Counted from the stretch's first letter, positions 19,874 through 28,308 are shown. The stretch is DNA of 64,000 nucleotides from Alphaproteobacteria bacterium (GCA_027485835.1 JAIXQG010000002.1:574232-638231); one strand, 5' to 3'. Translations and numbers: made by a program. The notes: generated by a model not told the origin, from the letters alone.

Positions 19874-20446
19874 TCAGAGAGTGTCGCATGTCCATGCCGT
19901 TTCGGTGGGTTGGAAACGGTAGGGTTCGGCGTGGCCGGCGCTGCTGTACGTGGTGTCTGGGCAGAGTTTGGCGCGGATTGCGCCAAAACAGCCGCCGTGG
20001 CTGACGAAACCGATCGGTTGGTTGCGGTAGCTAAGCAACCAGAAGGCGATAGCTTCGATGACCCGTTGCCGGACTGTCTCGATCTGCTCTGCGTCAGGTG
20101 GCAGGATGTGCTCGTGAGGTTGACCGTCGGGTATCGAGTGGCGGCGGCGGACCTCTTCCCAGTTCTGTCCTTCGAACGCACCGTAGTTGCGTTCCATCAG
20201 GCGTTGATCGATATCCATTGGGATTGCGAGTTCCTGAGCGATGATTTCGGCCGTGCGGTGGGCGCGGACGAGGGGACTGGTGACAAGCCTTTGGATGCCA
20301 CTGCCACGAAGCTTGTGTGCGGCATTGCGGGCTTGTTGGAGGCCGACCTCATTCAGAGGAATGTTGATACGGCCTTGCCAGCGTTTGGCGGCGTTCCAGT
20401 CGGTTTGACCGTGGCGGATGAAGATGAAGGGTATTTGCGGAAGCAT
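19874..20446 (-). CDS. Histidine phosphatase family protein (phosphoglycerate mutase-like), paralogue 1
   Basis: The 190-residue protein is a histidine phosphatase. The catalytic RHG is in IFIRHGQTDWN near residue 11, the second Arg is in LVTSPLVRAHRTAEII, the Glu is in LMERNYGAFEGQ, and the second catalytic His is in VSHGGCFGAI. The family removes phosphate through a phospho-His intermediate; the substrate (cobalamin precursor, sugar phosphate or other) cannot be told. It is a tandem paralogue of the next gene, sharing 8 of the first 12 residues and the ending PYxFQPTxxxW. The upstream gene on this strand lies about 70 nt away, so they are probably co-transcribed. Confidence 0.88.
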   Translation of the reverse strand: MLPQIPFIFIRHGQTDWNAAKRWQGRINIPLNEVGLQQARNAAHKLRGSGIQRLVTSPLVRAHRTAEIIAQELAIPMDIDQRLMERNYGAFEGQNWEEVRRRHSIPDGQPHEHILPPDAEQIETVRQRVIEAIAFWLLSYRNQPIGFVSHGGCFGAIRAKLCPDTTYSSAGHAEPYRFQPTETAWTCDTL

Positions 20447-20518
20447 GGTTAGCTCCTGTTTCGAGAAAACATCGGGGTGATGATGTCTCTTAGCAGGATT
20501 TTACATGTTCGCAAAGGT

Positions 20519-21085
20519 TTAGAGCGTGGTGAGCTGCCAGCCGGAGGCGGTGGGCTGGAAGTGGTAGGGGGTGGCGTTGCCTGCAAAGATACGTTCACCG
20601 CTAAGGGACTCGTACAGCGCCCGGAAGAAGGCGCCGTGGCCGACGAAGAGGATGTGTTCGGTGGGGTAAGCGTGCAGCCATTTGGCAATGGCTTGCTGGC
20701 TGCGTAATTGAGTTTGCGGCCATTGTTCGGCATCGGGGGGTAGGATGCTGTTGAAGTCTTGATCTTCGCCTAAAAAGTACTGTTTACGAATGTCCTCGTG
20801 AACATGGCCTTCGAAGCTGCCGAAGGTGCGTTCTTTGAGAAGGTCGTCGAGTTCCAGCGGCAGGTTGTGGGCTGCGGCGATGATGTCCGCCGTGGTGCGG
20901 GCGCGGGAGAGGGGGCTGGCGATGATGCGGGTGAAGCTACCTTGAGGGAGCACTTTGGCGGCGGCGTGGGCTTGTTCTATTCCCGTAGTATTGAGTGGGA
21001 TATCGGTATGGCCCTGCATGCGGCCTTCGACGTTCCAGTCGGTTTGGCCGTGGCGGAGGAAGAGGAAGGGGCGGGGGGGTAGCAT
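20519..21085 (-). CDS. Histidine phosphatase family protein, paralogue 2
   Basis: The 188-residue protein has RHGQTDWN near residue 11, ASPLSRARTTADII, KERTFGSFEG and VGHGAFFRAL. It is a diverged tandem duplicate of the downstream gene. It starts three bases after the stop of the secreted-protein gene upstream (21089-21571), which suggests one transcript for all three. The two copies differ in the cap loop between the catalytic segments (LGEDQDFNSILPPDAEQ versus SIPDGQPHEHILPPDAEQ), so their substrates may differ. Confidence 0.88.
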   Translation of the reverse strand: MLPPRPFLFLRHGQTDWNVEGRMQGHTDIPLNTTGIEQAHAAAKVLPQGSFTRIIASPLSRARTTADIIAAAHNLPLELDDLLKERTFGSFEGHVHEDIRKQYFLGEDQDFNSILPPDAEQWPQTQLRSQQAIAKWLHAYPTEHILFVGHGAFFRALYESLSGERIFAGNATPYHFQPTASGWQLTTL

Positions 21086-21088
21086 GCT

Positions 21089-21571
21089 CTATTTAAGTGG
21101 AGCACACTTGATATTAATCGATTGGATAATCGGGCCATCGGGGTCGCATTCTCGACTGCATGTACCCGAGGTGCGAATGATCACACCGACCATGACCGTA
21201 TCGGCCGGGCAGGTAAGATTCTGGGCAATAGGAGTCCATGAGCTTAAAGCGGGGCCATGTCGAAAACCAGGGCCATGGCTGGTGGTATTGGAAAGATCGA
21301 CTCCCGTAATACCGGCTGGCATGGGGATGCAGCCGCCGGCGTCGGCAGTTGCAGCACCGGGGGCATACAATTTACCGCTTTGACTGCAGGCAGTGATGGC
21401 GGTTTGCAGGATGGTGATCCGGCCGTTGGCGTTATCGACCATAGACTTGAGCGCCGACCATGAGGCTTCGGTCTGTAAGTTACCGCTGGACGTGGTTTCG
21501 AGTGCCAGTGTGGCTGACAAGGTCATGCAACTCAGTGCGAGGCTCAAAAAGGAGGTACGGAGCATTTTCAT
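21089..21571 (-). CDS. Small secreted protein of unknown function
   Basis: The 160-residue product from the ATG at 21571 has a clear signal peptide (LRTSFLSLALSCMTLSATLALE). The mature part has seven cysteines in the last 100 residues (TACSQSGK, GGCIPMPAG, LTCPADTVM, SGTCSRECD, IKCAPLK) and a WSALKSMVDNANGRI helix. The spacing suggests disulfide bonds in the periplasm. Its composition, with Cys-bounded Gly/Pro loops, recalls the secreted proteins at 49-62 kb, but no shared motif is clear. It lies three bases before the histidine phosphatase gene. Family not recognised. Confidence 0.7.
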   Translation of the reverse strand: MKMLRTSFLSLALSCMTLSATLALETTSSGNLQTEASWSALKSMVDNANGRITILQTAITACSQSGKLYAPGAATADAGGCIPMPAGITGVDLSNTTSHGPGFRHGPALSSWTPIAQNLTCPADTVMVGVIIRTSGTCSRECDPDGPIIQSINIKCAPLK

Positions 21572-21645
21572 GATACCAGTATCTGTGTATCTCATTGATT
21601 ATTCAATTGACCTGCAAGCGGTTTGTACAACGAATATGAACCGAC

Positions 21646-23436
21646 TTAGACCTTCTGGTTGCCGAAGCGGGATTCCCAGTCGGCGATTTGCTCGTCGGCG
21701 ATTTTGGGGAAGAGTACACCTTCTGGCAGTTGGAATGTGGTGAGAGAGGGCAGGGTGGCGTGGAAGTCTTTTAACGAACGCGGCCAGGCCCATGGTGTGT
21801 TGATATGCGCGGGCGTGCCTTTGGCGGCGGGGACCATGGAGGTGGGGGCCGGAAGCTCGGGGAATAAAGCTATGATTTTGGCGGCCGAGAACGGGCAGAT
21901 GGGCGCCATGGCGCGGGCGTAGAGCACGATCATGTGGATCGCCAGATTGAGGATGGTCGCGGCGCGTTCCTTGTCGGTTTTAATCACCTTCCATGGCTCT
22001 TGCTCGGCCAGATATTCGTTACCGGCGACCCAGAGCTCGCGGAGCGCCTCTTGCGAGCGGCGCATTTCGGCGTTTTCCATGTGCGCGGTGTAGCGCGTCA
22101 GGATGTCGTTGAGGCGGGTGGCGCAGGCTTGGTCGGCCTCGGTATAGTTACCCGAGCTGGCGGGCACACTGTTGCCGAAGTTTTTATGGGTGAACTGCAG
22201 CGTACGGTTGACGAAGTTGCCGAGGACGTCGGCGAGGTCCTTGTTCACCACGGCTTGGAAATCCGGCCACATGAAGGCCGAATCATCGGACTCTGGTGCG
22301 CGGGCGATGAGGTAGTAGCGCCAGTAGTCTGGGCCGTTGTCGATGTCGGCGAGGAGTTCCAGCGCGGTATCGGTGAAGATACCCACGCCCATGGAGGTAC
22401 TGAACTTGCCGCCGTAGTAGGTGAGCCAGTTGAAGGATTTGAGGGTGTCGACCTTTTTCCAGGGTTCGCCGCTGCCGATGAGGGTGGCGGGGAAGCTGAG
22501 GGTGTGGAAGTAGACGTTATCCTTGCCCATGAACTCGGTGTACTGGACGTCCGGGTTACCGAACCACCATTCGTCTTTCCAGGCGGAGTCGTCGAGCCCC
22601 TGTTTGTCGGCCCACTCCTTGGTGGCGGCGATGTAGGCGATGGGAGCGTCGAACCAGACGTAGAAGACTTTGTCGGCAAAATCGTCGCCGAAGACTTCCG
22701 GCGGGACCGGTACGCCCCATTTGATGTCGCGGGTGATGCCGCGGTCTTCCAAGCCTTCATCCAGCCACTTGTAGGCGATGGATTTGCTGAGGTTCGGCCA
22801 GTTTTGGGCGTCGATCCATGTCCGCAGTTTATCGACCAGTTGCGACTGCTTTAGATACAGGTGTTTGCTGTCGCGGAGTTCGAGATCCTTGCTGCCGGAA
22901 ATGCTGCTGTAGGGCTCGATCAGGTCGGTAGGATCGAGCACCGAGCCGCAGCCGTCGCATTGGTCGCCACGGGCTTTGCCGAAGCCGCATTTGGGGCAGG
23001 TGCCTTCCACATAACGGTCGGGCAGGAAGCGGCCATCCGCCTTGCTATACAGCATTGTTTGGGTACGGACGTCGATGAGGCCGGCGTCCTTTAATTTTTG
23101 CGCGAAATGCTGGGTGAGGATGCGGTTTTGCGGGCTGGAGGAGCTGCCGAAATGGTCGAAGCTGAGGCCGAAGCGGGTGTAGATATCGGCTTGGAAGTCG
23201 TGCCAGTGCTGCACGAACGCGGCTACCGGTGTGTTTTCCTTCTGCGCGGCGATTTCCACCGGCGTGCCGTGGTCGTCGGTGCCGCAGATGAACAGGGTTT
23301 CCGAGCCATCGAGCTGCCCCAGTTGGCGGCGGAAGCGGGCGTAGACGTCGGCGGGGAGCATGGAGCCGACCAAGTTACCGAGGTGTTTGACACCGTTGAC
23401 GTAGGGGATTGCGGACGTAATCAGGTGTTTTTTCAT
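21646..23436 (-). CDS. metG: Methionyl-tRNA synthetase
   Basis: MetG charges tRNA-Met. The 596-residue protein starts TSAIPYVNGVKHLGNLVGS, where HLGN is the HIGH-type motif. It has the zinc knuckle CPKCGFGKARGDQCDGCG near residues 140-160, and the KMSKS position reads KFSTSMGVGIF, the KFSTS variant seen in one MetRS branch. The catalytic FHTLSFPATL segment and the anticodon domain (RTLQFTHKNFGN, then WVAGNEYLAEQEPW) are present. The C-terminal dimerisation/tRNA-binding extension of longer MetG proteins is absent. Repeat copy E occupies the leader, beginning 28 nt upstream of the start. Confidence 0.96.
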   Translation of the reverse strand: MKKHLITSAIPYVNGVKHLGNLVGSMLPADVYARFRRQLGQLDGSETLFICGTDDHGTPVEIAAQKENTPVAAFVQHWHDFQADIYTRFGLSFDHFGSSSSPQNRILTQHFAQKLKDAGLIDVRTQTMLYSKADGRFLPDRYVEGTCPKCGFGKARGDQCDGCGSVLDPTDLIEPYSSISGSKDLELRDSKHLYLKQSQLVDKLRTWIDAQNWPNLSKSIAYKWLDEGLEDRGITRDIKWGVPVPPEVFGDDFADKVFYVWFDAPIAYIAATKEWADKQGLDDSAWKDEWWFGNPDVQYTEFMGKDNVYFHTLSFPATLIGSGEPWKKVDTLKSFNWLTYYGGKFSTSMGVGIFTDTALELLADIDNGPDYWRYYLIARAPESDDSAFMWPDFQAVVNKDLADVLGNFVNRTLQFTHKNFGNSVPASSGNYTEADQACATRLNDILTRYTAHMENAEMRRSQEALRELWVAGNEYLAEQEPWKVIKTDKERAATILNLAIHMIVLYARAMAPICPFSAAKIIALFPELPAPTSMVPAAKGTPAHINTPWAWPRSLKDFHATLPSLTTFQLPEGVLFPKIADEQIADWESRFGNQKV

Positions 23437-23464
23437 TAGGTGGGTGCCTTATGGACTTATTTCC

Positions 23465-23626
23465 GAATTCTATTGCGCGGGGTGCTTTTTGATTTTTCCT
23501 TGCCCCTGCGCTCCGCATGTACTGGTTTGTACACTTACTGTGCTCGGGGACTGCGGAGAAAATCAAAAATCCCTCCCGCGCAGCGAATTCCGGTTCTCGC
23601 TATAAACGCCAACCTTGCGGTTGGCG
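23465..23626 (+). repeat. Two-hairpin dispersed repeat, copy E (divergent)
   Basis: A longer imperfect palindrome (23465-23590) has outer arms GAATTC-N4-GCGCGGG and CCCGCGC-N3-GAATTC. Inner paired runs are TTTTTGATTTTTC / GAAAATCAAAAAT, and the centre is ATGTACTGGTTTGTACAC, matching the centre of copies A-D. Hairpin 2 (23607-23626) is the perfect 8-bp stem CGCCAACC-TTGC-GGTTGGCG. Read on the minus strand, the element lies in the metG leader. It is less similar in sequence than the other copies, so membership rests on architecture and the centre motif. Confidence 0.65.
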
Positions 23627-23677
23627 GACTATTGTTGGGAATTTAGCAGGGGATTGAAGGAAAATCCAGCTTTGGAC

Positions 23678-23917
23678 TTACTTTGGCTGGTGTTTTTTGC
23701 CTTTGGGGCGCCAGTCGGTGTGCGGGTTGGGGAGCTCGATACGGGTTGGTTCCGGTTCGTCTTCCACAAACGTTCCGTTTTGGAAGGCCTTGCGGTTGAA
23801 TACGCGGCGACATTTTGTGCTGCAAAAGCGGATAGTGGCCCACTCGGCCTTGGTATTACGCGTTTGGACGATGGATTCGCCGCAATGTTCGCAGGGTTTA
23901 CTAATGATTTCCGCCAT
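23678..23917 (-). CDS. Small zinc-ribbon protein, DUF2256-like
   Basis: The 79-residue protein has two Cys pairs, KPCEHCGESI near residue 10 and RFCSTKCRRVFN near 33. The spacing and the FCSxKCRR wording resemble the short DUF2256 proteins, although this one is longer, with a Lys-rich tail (WRPKGKKHQPK). The start at the ATG in MAEIISKPCEHC is preferred to an upstream one that adds a non-conserved stretch. The function of the family is unknown; a zinc or nucleic-acid-binding role is inference. A strong terminator lies upstream of its start, so it is probably transcribed alone. Confidence 0.7.
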   Translation of the reverse strand: MAEIISKPCEHCGESIVQTRNTKAEWATIRFCSTKCRRVFNRKAFQNGTFVEDEPEPTRIELPNPHTDWRPKGKKHQPK

Positions 23918-23959
23918 GGGGGTTATATAGGGCGAAAGATTTGATTTGGCTAGAGGCAT

Positions 23960-23991
23960 GAGAAAGGCGCCCCCGAAGGGGCGCCTTTCTC
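23960..23991. terminator. Strong GC-rich hairpin, repeated at 24325-24351
   Basis: A perfect 14-bp stem (GAGAAAGGCGCCCC with its complement) and loop CGAA lies right after the stop of the 85-aa gene on the minus strand. The first 27 bases recur exactly at 24325-24351, upstream of the same gene. Confidence 0.85.
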
Positions 23992-23996
23992 AGCAT

Positions 23997-24254
23997 TCAT
24001 CTATGTTTATAAAGATCGTCGAGAAGACTCCACTGCTTGTAATAGGCTTCGACGGCGGCCGTCAAATTAACTAAGTCTGCACTGGCATCTCTGAATTTTT
24101 CGAATACTTCCATTGTTTGCGGGAGTGTTTTGCCTCTTAAGCTCTCTGTCAAAATAGCGAGCTCAAAGGAACTGTTGTGAAGTTCAAGAAAAGTATTGGC
24201 AAGACGGTCAATTACTTGATTCATCTTTTGGTTGAGATCTGCATTGGTAGCCAT
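23997..24254 (-). CDS. Small helical hypothetical protein, 85 aa
   Basis: The protein from the ATG at 24254 (MATNADLNQKMNQVIDRL) has GGAG six bases upstream. It is almost entirely amphipathic helix with hydrophobic heptads (VIDRLANTFLELHNSSFELAI, then FEKFRDASADLVNLTAAVEAY). No cysteine, signal peptide or membrane segment is present. This suggests a small coiled-coil or four-helix protein, perhaps an adaptor. It is bounded on both sides by copies of the same terminator hairpin, forming a self-contained transcription unit. Family not recognised. The surrounding bases are more AT-rich than average. Confidence 0.65.
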   Translation of the reverse strand: MATNADLNQKMNQVIDRLANTFLELHNSSFELAILTESLRGKTLPQTMEVFEKFRDASADLVNLTAAVEAYYKQWSLLDDLYKHR

Positions 24255-24324
24255 AGGAATCTCCGGTGTCTCTTTTCGGTAATTCATAGCTAGGACTGAT
24301 TTATCAAAAAACAAGTGCTGCGAA

Positions 24325-24351
24325 GAGAAAGGCGCCCCCGAAGGGGCGCCT
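24325..24351 (-). terminator. Terminator hairpin, second copy
   Basis: GGCGCCCC-TTCG-GGGGCGCC followed by TTTCTCTTCG on the minus strand ends the small-peptide unit. It is identical over 27 bases to the hairpin at 23960. Confidence 0.8.
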
Positions 24352-24402
24352 CGCATCTCTGAGGCGGGACGAACCCACCTGAGGCGCGTCGGCTAGCCGA
24401 AA

Positions 24403-24504
24403 CTAGGCGATCGGGCCTTTCACACTGGTTGTGGTCCGTCCCGAGATACCCTCATTTGTGATGCTAGACATTGGACCACCTCCTTTCATTGTGTGCTGGA
24501 TCAT
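24403..24504 (-). CDS. Predicted short peptide (33 or 22 aa) with two strong ribosome-binding sites
   Basis: Reading on the minus strand, AAGGAGGG precedes an ATG at 24504 (MIQHTMKGGGPMSSITNEGI...). A second, better site AAAGGAGG lies inside the same frame, six bases before an ATG at 24471 (MSSITNEGISGRTTTSVKG, 22 aa). Both give the same C-terminus SVKGPIA. The peptide is Ser/Thr/Gly rich without Cys or a hydrophobic segment. A 10-bp inverted repeat with one mismatch (24366-24375 and 24433-24442) overlaps the coding region, so a structured RNA is an alternative. A terminator follows. No family is known to me. Confidence 0.45.
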   Translation of the reverse strand: MIQHTMKGGGPMSSITNEGISGRTTTSVKGPIA

Positions 24505-24676
24505 TTGTTCGCCCTCCTTGCTTGTACCTCCGCGTTTTGGAAAAAACACTTTGGTGGTTGGCTTAGATGTATGGTGCCGCGTGCCATTCCGGCTGACAAG
24601 GATTTGTTGAACAGAGCTGTGTACCCCTGTGGCAGATGTGCTGTTTCACGGGTTTAGGGAGTTTTGTTGATGTCTT

Positions 24677-24703
24677 TTATCACTCTTGACACTCGAGTGC
24701 TAA
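24677..24703 (+). promoter_or_regulatory. CIRCE operator (HrcA binding site) before clpB
   Basis: TTATCACTC, nine bases, then GAGTGCTAA matches the CIRCE consensus TTAGCACTC-N9-GAGTGCTAA with one mismatch. It lies 38 nt before the clpB start and overlaps a TTGACA hexamer at 24686-24691, so HrcA binding would block a promoter there. No hrcA gene is in the window. Confidence 0.88.
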
Positions 24704-24741
24704 TGCGGTTTGCTATAAGCACCGATGAGGAGGTACGGATT

Positions 24742-27321
24742 ATGAACGCTGACAAGTTTACCCAAAAGACCCTTGCGTTGCTGGGCGAGGCCCAGAGTTT
24801 GGCGTTGAAGATGAACCACGCGCGGCTGGACGTGGTGCACCTGCTGGTGGCGTGTGTGGAGGATGGCGAGGGCTATGGTGCGCGTTTGCTGGAGGCGGCC
24901 GGTGGCGATGTGGCCCGCATGACTGAGCAGGCGCGCACCGCGTTGGGGCGTTTGCCGCAGGTGCACGGCGACAGCGTGCAGATGAGTGTGACCCAGCCGC
25001 TGGCCAAGGTGTTGGCGCTGGCGGAAGATACTGCCAAAGAGCTGGGTGACCGCTTTGTGGCGGCGGACGGGCTGTTGCTGACGCTGGTGCGGGATGGTGC
25101 CGAGGCTGCGGAGATTTTGAAAAAGGGCGGTGTGAAGGCCGAGGCCCTGAAGACCGTGATTTTAGAACAGCGGGCCGGGGGTACGGCGGAGAGCCAAGGT
25201 GCTGAGGACGCGCAGGGGGCGTTGGCCAAGTACACCCGCGACCTGACCGATTTGGCGCGGCGCGGGAAACTGGACCCGGTGATCGGGCGGGAAGACGAAG
25301 TGCGCCGGACGATTCAGGTTTTGAGCCGCCGCACCAAGAACAACCCCGTGCTGATCGGGGAAGCCGGTGTGGGCAAAACCGCGATTGTGGAAGGCTTGGC
25401 GCAGCGCATTGTGAAGGAAGACGTGCCGGAGAGCCTGAAAGACAAGCGTGTGCTGACGCTGGACCTTGGCGCGTTGGTCGCGGGGACGAAGTTCCGGGGC
25501 GAGTTTGAAGAGCGCCTGAAGGGGATTTTGAAGGAGATTGAGAAGACCAACGGCAGCGTGATTTTGTTCATTGACGAGTTGCATACCTTGGTGGGCGCTG
25601 GGGGCACGGGTGACGGCAGCATGGATGCCAGCAACCTGCTGAAACCGGCGTTGGCGCGCGGGGAACTGCGCTGCGTGGGCGCGACGACGCTGGATGAGTA
25701 CCGCCAGCATATCGAGAAGGATCCGGCGCTGGCGCGGCGTTTCCAGAGTGTGTTTGTGGCCGAGCCGACGGTGGGGGAAACGATTAGTATTCTGCGTGGG
25801 TTGAAGGAACGTTATGAGCTGCACCACGGTGTGCGCATTGCCGATGCGGCCTTGGTGAGTGCGGCGAACCTGAGCAAGCGCTACATTGCCGACCGCTTTT
25901 TGCCGGACAAGGCGATTGATTTGATGGATGAGGCGGCGGCGCATATCCGGATGGAAATTGACAGCAAGCCCAAGGAACTGGACGAGGTTGACCGCAAGCT
26001 GATGCAGCTGAAAATCGAGCGTGAGGCCTTGCAGAAGGAAAAGGATGCACCTTCTAAATTACGCTTGAAAGAGCTGGAAAAAGAGGTGGCTGAGCTTCAG
26101 GTGCAGAGCGACGCGATGACCAAGGACTGGCAGGAAGCCCAGCGTTTGGTGCAGGCCGCCAAGGCACTGAAGCAGGCACTGGATGACGCGCGGATTGAGA
26201 AGGACAAAGCGGCGCGCGAGGGTGATTTTGCCCGTGTGGCCGAGCTGACGTATGGGAAAATTCCGGAACTGGAAAAGCAGATTGAGGCCAGCCAAGGGCA
26301 GGACACTGGTGTGTTGAAGGAGGTTGTGACCGCCGACGACATCGCCCGCGTGGTGGCGGCGTGGACGGGGATACCGGTGGAGAAGATGCTTTCTACTGAG
26401 CGCGAGAAGTTGCTGCGCTTGCCGGAGATATTAGCTGAGCGCGTGATTGGTCAGCCTGTTGCCGTGAAAACCGTGGCGGAAGCGGTGCAGCGCGCGCGGG
26501 CGGGGTTGCAGGACCCGAACCGGCCGATTGGTTCGTTCCTGTTTTTGGGCCCTACGGGCGTGGGGAAGACCGAGTTGGCCAAGGCGCTGGCGAACTATCT
26601 GTTTGATGACGATAAGGCGCTGCTGCGGATTGATATGAGCGAGTATATGGAAAAGCATGCGGTGAGCCGTTTGGTGGGCGCGCCTCCCGGTTATGTGGGC
26701 TATGAGCAGGGCGGTGTGCTGACCGAGGACGTGCGTCGCCGCCCGTATAGCGTGGTGCTGTTCGATGAAGTCGAGAAGGCCCACCCCGATGTGTTTAACA
26801 TCCTGTTACAGGTGCTGGATGATGGCCGCCTGACTGACGGACAGGGCCGTACGGTGGATTTTACCAATACGGTGATTATCCTGACCAGTAACCTCGGCTC
26901 GGACGCCTTGGCGGCGCTGAAGGACGGCGAGGCAGCGGAGAAGGCGCGGCCGGCGGTGATGGACATTGTACGGCGGGCGTTCCGGCCGGAGTTCCTCAAC
27001 CGTCTGGACGACATCGTGTTGTTCAACCGGCTGGATAAGGGCGTGATGCGCGGTATCGTGCGCAACCAGCTGGCCGGTTTGCAAAAGCTGGTGGCGGCGC
27101 AGCAGATTGGGTTGGATGTGGACGACAAGGCGGCCGATTACCTTGGCATGCGCGGCTACGACCCCGTGTATGGCGCGCGGCCGCTGAAGCGGGTGATCCA
27201 GACCGAAGTGCAAAACAAGCTGGCGCAGATGTTGTTGGCGGGTGATGTAGCCCAAGGCGACATGGTGCAGGTACGGGCCGTGAAGGACGGGGTGAGTGTG
27301 GAGAAGGTGGTGCGCAATTAA
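24742..27321 (+). CDS. clpB: ATP-dependent disaggregase ClpB
   Basis: ClpB, a hexameric AAA+ chaperone, pulls proteins out of aggregates with DnaK. The 859-residue protein starts [18 protein letters not shown] with GAGGAGG eight bases upstream. It has the N-terminal Clp repeat domain, then AAA1 with Walker A GEAGVGKT near residue 206. The coiled-coil M domain is near 410-520 ([17 protein letters not shown]). AAA2 has GPTGVGKT near 603 and pore loop [13 protein letters not shown]. The C-terminal domain ends [21 protein letters not shown]. Earlier in-frame starts run through the CIRCE operator and are rejected. Heat-shock control by HrcA is implied. Confidence 0.98.
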   Translation: MNADKFTQKTLALLGEAQSLALKMNHARLDVVHLLVACVEDGEGYGARLLEAAGGDVARMTEQARTALGRLPQVHGDSVQMSVTQPLAKVLALAEDTAKELGDRFVAADGLLLTLVRDGAEAAEILKKGGVKAEALKTVILEQRAGGTAESQGAEDAQGALAKYTRDLTDLARRGKLDPVIGREDEVRRTIQVLSRRTKNNPVLIGEAGVGKTAIVEGLAQRIVKEDVPESLKDKRVLTLDLGALVAGTKFRGEFEERLKGILKEIEKTNGSVILFIDELHTLVGAGGTGDGSMDASNLLKPALARGELRCVGATTLDEYRQHIEKDPALARRFQSVFVAEPTVGETISILRGLKERYELHHGVRIADAALVSAANLSKRYIADRFLPDKAIDLMDEAAAHIRMEIDSKPKELDEVDRKLMQLKIEREALQKEKDAPSKLRLKELEKEVAELQVQSDAMTKDWQEAQRLVQAAKALKQALDDARIEKDKAAREGDFARVAELTYGKIPELEKQIEASQGQDTGVLKEVVTADDIARVVAAWTGIPVEKMLSTEREKLLRLPEILAERVIGQPVAVKTVAEAVQRARAGLQDPNRPIGSFLFLGPTGVGKTELAKALANYLFDDDKALLRIDMSEYMEKHAVSRLVGAPPGYVGYEQGGVLTEDVRRRPYSVVLFDEVEKAHPDVFNILLQVLDDGRLTDGQGRTVDFTNTVIILTSNLGSDALAALKDGEAAEKARPAVMDIVRRAFRPEFLNRLDDIVLFNRLDKGVMRGIVRNQLAGLQKLVAAQQIGLDVDDKAADYLGMRGYDPVYGARPLKRVIQTEVQNKLAQMLLAGDVAQGDMVQVRAVKDGVSVEKVVRN

Positions 27322-27342
27322 GGCGTGCCACCGAGGTAACGA

Positions 27343-27364
27343 ACCGGCCTGCGGGCCGGTTTTT
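27343..27364. terminator. Terminator after clpB
   Basis: Stem ACCGGCC / GGCCGGT with loop TGCG, then four T, 21 nt after the clpB stop. It abuts the stop codon of the convergent gene. Confidence 0.88.
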
Positions 27365-27647
27365 AGTGGAGAATGACCGGAGATTCCAAGGGGGTCGGCA
27401 GGCCAAGATTTTGAGCGTCTTCCCATATTTTACGAAGGTGGGGGACGGTCAGACTCAGGGCAAGGGCGTGGTAGATCGCCTGTTCGGTGGAGCACACCGC
27501 AAAAAGGGTGTGCATCATGTTGATGACTCCACACTGAACGCTGGCTAGTTGGGACGCGTGATGAGGATCGTTAACGGCTGTCGCATTCAATATGGGAAAG
27601 ACGTAAATGGAATTTAATTCCGTGAGGGAGACATGCATGGGAGACAT
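27363..27647 (-). CDS. Hypothetical protein, 94 aa
   Basis: An unknown small protein, beginning MSPMHVSLTELNSIYVFPIL from 27647, or at the second Met three codons later. It has two internal Cys (SVQCGVIN and FAVCSTEQ) and predicted helices (QAIYHALALSLTVPHLRKIWEDA). There is no clear Shine-Dalgarno before either Met, which lowers confidence, but it fills the gap up to the clpB terminator in a convergent arrangement. The upstream bases are very AT-rich. The codon pattern is moderately GC3-biased, like neighbouring genes. Confidence 0.5.
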   Translation of the reverse strand: MSPMHVSLTELNSIYVFPILNATAVNDPHHASQLASVQCGVINMMHTLFAVCSTEQAIYHALALSLTVPHLRKIWEDAQNLGLPTPLESPVILH

Positions 27648-27654
27648 TTTGTTG

Positions 27655-27835
27655 TTTTTGGGGTGATTTGAGTGTCCTACGCATTCTTGCGGTCCGTCAA
27701 GTTTTTATTTATTTAAGTTATTGTAATTAATAAACTAATAAGTAGATGTTAGGAGTTTTCTACAATAAAAAAAATCTACAAAACCGATTTACGAACATTA
27801 TAATATACGAAACATCATAGCTAAATCGTAGGAAG
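27655..27835. other. AT-rich divergent intergenic region with promoter-like TATAAT
   Basis: About 180 bases are far more AT-rich than the rest of the window (runs such as TAATTAATAAACTAATAAG). A consensus TATAAT lies at 27799-27804, within the near-palindrome ATTATAATAT, some 47 nt before the MarR start. It probably holds divergent promoters and an autoregulatory MarR site; no exact dyad can be assigned with confidence. Confidence 0.5.
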
Positions 27836-27850
27836 GTGTTACAATTGCTT

Positions 27851-28291
27851 ATGCACACCCTATTTGAGCCTGGAGAACGTGGATTTTTGTTAACCGACAT
27901 TGGACGGTTGATCCATAAAGCGTTTGAACAACGGGCGGAGGCGCTGGGGTACACGCGCGCGCACTGGCGCATTTTAGCGTATTTGCAGCAAGAGCCTGGT
28001 ATGATGCAGGCGGTGTTGGCGGAGCGGTTGGAAGTGGAACCGATCACGCTGTCGCGTCACCTTGACCGTATGGAAGCCGACCGCTTGGTTGAGCGGCGTG
28101 GAGACCCGCGTGACCGCCGCGTGAAGCGCGTTTATTTGTTGCCAGAGGCGGAGATGCAATTGGCGGAATTGCGCAAGGTGCGCAATGAGATTGTGGAGGC
28201 GATTTTTACTGAAGTGTCGGAAGACGACGTGGCGCATATTAAAAAAGTACTGACAACGGTGCGCCGGAATTTGATGGATAAGGTGAAGTAG
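27851..28291 (+). CDS. MarR family transcriptional regulator
   Basis: The 146-residue protein has the MarR winged helix: LGYTRAHWRILAYLQ (H1-H2), MQAVLAERLEVEPITLSRHLDRME (recognition helix) and the wing LVERRGDPRDRRVKRVYLLPE with the signature DxRxxRVxL. N- and C-terminal helices give the dimer. Such proteins repress stress, efflux or catabolic genes and usually themselves, responding to phenolic or oxidative ligands. The best-spaced ribosome-binding site (GGAAGG) points to a TTG at 27845, two codons earlier; the ATG at 27851 is the conservative start. No target gene adjoins it clearly apart from the divergent 94-aa gene. Confidence 0.93.
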   Translation: MHTLFEPGERGFLLTDIGRLIHKAFEQRAEALGYTRAHWRILAYLQQEPGMMQAVLAERLEVEPITLSRHLDRMEADRLVERRGDPRDRRVKRVYLLPEAEMQLAELRKVRNEIVEAIFTEVSEDDVAHIKKVLTTVRRNLMDKVK

Positions 28292-28308
28292 GAAGATGAC
28301 CTACACTG

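Noticed and set aside
23437..23677. T-box or SAM riboswitch before metG
   Set aside because: No T-box sequence or SAM-riboswitch core could be found; the hairpin here matches the dispersed repeat instead.
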